Assembly: GCF_035621495.1 (NCBI RefSeq) | Contig: NZ_CP141821.1 | Coordinates: forward strand, 186,001-250,000 | DNA: 64,000 nucleotides | DNA from: Thermococcus sp. SY098 | Lineage (GTDB): Archaea; Methanobacteriota_B; Thermococci; Thermococcales; Thermococcaceae | Direction: 5' to 3' | Shown here: piece after piece, positions 62,497 through 64,000 of the stretch | How the letters are laid out: each line of letters opens with the position of its first letter | Numbering within the stretch: position 1 is the first letter of the stretch | The notes under the pieces: generated by a model | The model's database searches: none | Told to the model about the DNA's origin: nothing | The model's input: the letters and a program-made list of their open reading frames with translations, nothing else | Position numbers and translations under genes: made by a program

Positions 62497-62513
62497 CTTT
62501 TGAGGTGATGAAC

Positions 62514-63203
62514 ATGATTCCCATCGAGATTCCGCCGAACACTGTAATGCTCAAAGGCATTGGCTGGGACTCAAACATATACTTAGTTAGAGACGAAAAT
62601 GAAGCGCTGATAATAGACACTGGAACTGGAGTTTACTGGCACAAATACATAGATGTCTGGCTCAATGAGAACTATTTGAAAGGTGTTGAAAAAATTACAA
62701 TTTTCAATACCCATGAGCATTTTGACCATGTTGGTGGGAACATGGCTTTTATGAGATATTTTGAGGAAAAGGGTTTTGACGTTTACTTTGCTGCTCATAA
62801 ATATACGGCTGAAGCATTGGAAAGCGGAGATGACTATGTGATACTTTCATTCTACCATGGAAGAAGCTACACCCCTCATGAAGTCCACCTAAAGCTGAGT
62901 GGTGGGGATACTTTACGAGTTGGCAACCTTGAGCTGATTGTAATTCACACTCCCGGACATACAAGGGGAAGTACTTGCCTGTATGAACCGAAGGAAAAGC
63001 TGCTCTTCACTGGAGACACAATTTTCAACAAGACTGTTGGAAGGACGGATTTTCCTACAGGAAGCTTAGAGATGCTCAAAAAGTCTCTCCAGAAGCTTGA
63101 AAAGCTTGACGTCTATCTTGGTTTGCCGGGTCATGGGAGGGTAATTAAAAACTGGAAAGAAAATCTTGAGTACGTAAAGCACCTTCTGGAGGACTTCGAA
63201 TGA
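62514..63203 (+). CDS. Metallo-beta-lactamase-fold hydrolase
   Basis: A 229-residue MBL protein with the metal motif THEHFDHVGG (H-x-H-x-D-H), HTPGHTRGS, FTGDTIF and LPGHGR. It belongs to the glyoxalase-II-like branch, which hydrolyses thioesters such as S-lactoyl derivatives; substrate unknown. ATG 62514 follows GAGGTGATGAAC. Upstream in-frame codons are GC-rich non-coding RNA-like DNA. It overlaps the DUF504 gene by four bases (ATGA). Confidence 0.9.
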   Translation: MIPIEIPPNTVMLKGIGWDSNIYLVRDENEALIIDTGTGVYWHKYIDVWLNENYLKGVEKITIFNTHEHFDHVGGNMAFMRYFEEKGFDVYFAAHKYTAEALESGDDYVILSFYHGRSYTPHEVHLKLSGGDTLRVGNLELIVIHTPGHTRGSTCLYEPKEKLLFTGDTIFNKTVGRTDFPTGSLEMLKKSLQKLEKLDVYLGLPGHGRVIKNWKENLEYVKHLLEDFE

Positions 63204-63463
63204 GAAAGGGCTCAGTAAAAGAGGCATTGGCAAAGATAAAGTACGATCCAAGAGAAAACGAGAGCGATTACTACATAGTGATTGAGCACCGGGGAGCTTA
63301 TGGAAACATCAAGAAAATCCCTGTAGAAATTATTGAACTTGGGCACGGCTACTTCTTTATTGGCGAAACGCAGATTCCTTATCATAGGATTTTGGCGGTT
63401 GTTAGGAAAGATGGGAAAATCGTGTGGAGGAAGAGGGGACTAAGCGAAGAGCTTAAATTCTGA
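63200..63463 (+). CDS. DUF504 protein (UPF0248 family)
   Basis: An 87-residue DUF504 protein that starts with KEALAKIKYDPRE and contains IVIEHRGAYGNIKKIPV, IPYHRILAVVRKDGKIVWRKRG. The family is conserved in archaea and without known function; the basic patches hint at RNA binding. Cotranscribed with the MBL hydrolase (four-base overlap). The C-terminus is complete. Confidence 0.9.
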   Translation: MRKGSVKEALAKIKYDPRENESDYYIVIEHRGAYGNIKKIPVEIIELGHGYFFIGETQIPYHRILAVVRKDGKIVWRKRGLSEELKF

Positions 63464-63538
63464 AGTTTTATATAGTATGTTTCTCATCAAGAAGTTAGGT
63501 TTTTAATCAATCAAAATCTCCCCTCATCTGGTGATGGC

Positions 63539-64000
63539 ATGATAGACGCTCACGCTCATTTTGAGTTTTATAAGCGAGATGCACCAAAAATTATAGAGGA
63601 GTGCAAAGCTGAGCTTAAAGCCGTTGTTGACTCAATAACGGAGTACAGAAAAGCTCATGTATGGAAAAGCTGGGAGATGCTGAAGCCTTACTTCGGCTTT
63701 ATCTTCCCAACGCTTGGCTATCATCCAAACGAAGCGAGGCGAGGGAATTGGGAGAAGGTTGGGAAGGTTGAGGAGTTCATATGGGAGCATAAAGATGAAA
63801 TCGTTGCAATCGGTGAAATCGGCTTGGACTACCACTACGCTGAAAATGAAAAGCAGAAAGAAAACCAGATGCAAATTTTCAGGCACTTCCTTGAATTAGC
63901 ACTTGAAATTAAAAAGCCTGTAGTCATTCATGCCAGGGAGTCTGAAAAAGAGGCATATGAAATTGTTCAGCGCTATGGTGTAAAAGCATACTTCCACTCT
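63539..64000 (+). CDS. TatD-family metal-dependent hydrolase (3' truncated)
   Basis: 154 codons are visible of a gene that runs past the window. The ATG at 63539 follows GGTGATGGC. It begins IDAHAHFEF, contains PTLGYHPNEA and AIGEIGLDYHY, and continues KKPVVIHARESEKEA, all TatD-like metal-binding motifs (nuclease or phosphodiesterase type). Archaeal members are only partly studied. No frame break is seen in the visible part. Confidence 0.88.
   Translation, partial: MIDAHAHFEFYKRDAPKIIEECKAELKAVVDSITEYRKAHVWKSWEMLKPYFGFIFPTLGYHPNEARRGNWEKVGKVEEFIWEHKDEIVAIGEIGLDYHYAENEKQKENQMQIFRHFLELALEIKKPVVIHARESEKEAYEIVQRYGVKAYFHS

Overview
The window is a piece of a Thermococcales chromosome (Thermococcus, Pyrococcus or Palaeococcus; I cannot choose the genus). 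The evidence is archaeal EF-1A, EF-2, thermosome, archaeosine and agmatidine tRNA enzymes, an intein in RtcB, tRNA genes with encoded CCA, ferredoxin-dependent 2-oxoacid oxidoreductases, GGTGA-type ribosome binding sites and TATA boxes. The DNA is AT-rich, so the GC-rich stretches stand out as structured RNA genes. Coding density is very high. I see no CRISPR array, insertion sequence, rRNA or integrated virus; the only mobile element is the RtcB intein.

Layout. 1-9.8 kb: 5'-truncated S-adenosylmethionine synthetase, a small internally duplicated protein, an AK6-type kinase, HtpX, an amidohydrolase, a GltD-like oxidoreductase, TiaS, an acetyltransferase, an HTH regulator and an HD phosphohydrolase. 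9.9-13.5 kb: an accessory-looking cluster of two divergent adenylate-forming (PaaK-like and LuxE-like) proteins and a 7-TM DUF835 protein. 13.56-13.78 kb: a three-hairpin H/ACA guide RNA. 13.8-19.9 kb: thermosome, Bud32 with a small upstream partner, a MutS-like ATPase, MoaC and a YbjQ protein. 20-25 kb: a four-gene ABC-2 export operon with a NEW3-domain surface protein, behind a palindromic operator. 25-30 kb: RtcB (with a 458-residue intein) and archease, then PanB and an EamA transporter. 30.2-37.6 kb: the EF-1A/S10/tRNA-Ser unit, a secreted-protein operon whose second gene is frameshifted, EF-2, SurE and a DUF996 membrane protein. 37.7-44.2 kb: RaSEA (archaeosine synthesis) and a seven-gene 2-oxoacid:ferredoxin oxidoreductase operon, with two alpha/beta/gamma sets and one delta subunit. 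44.3-46.6 kb: DUF192, a nucleotidyltransferase, Trm5 and tRNA-Glu. 46.7-52.4 kb: a FecCD-type ABC importer flanked by two large secreted proteins, one with a cell-wall-binding domain and a His-rich tail, plus THEP1. 52.6-64 kb: MtnA, a second broken secreted gene, an iron alcohol dehydrogenase, a HepT/MntA toxin-antitoxin pair sharing a promoter region with an Lhr-type helicase, a DUF234 ATPase with a palindromic operator, an M20 deacylase, a possible C/D-type RNA, an MBL hydrolase, DUF504 and a 3'-truncated TatD-family hydrolase.

How it fits together. Much of the window is RNA metabolism: TiaS, Trm5, Bud32, RaSEA, RtcB/archease, H/ACA guide, tRNAs and Lhr helicase. It is joined by translation factors and the ferredoxin-based central metabolism of a peptide-fermenting hyperthermophile. 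The least explained parts are the divergent adenylating-enzyme/DUF835 cluster, the His-rich cell-wall protein beside the FecCD importer, the two disrupted secreted genes, and several perfect palindromes placed between TATA box and start codon.
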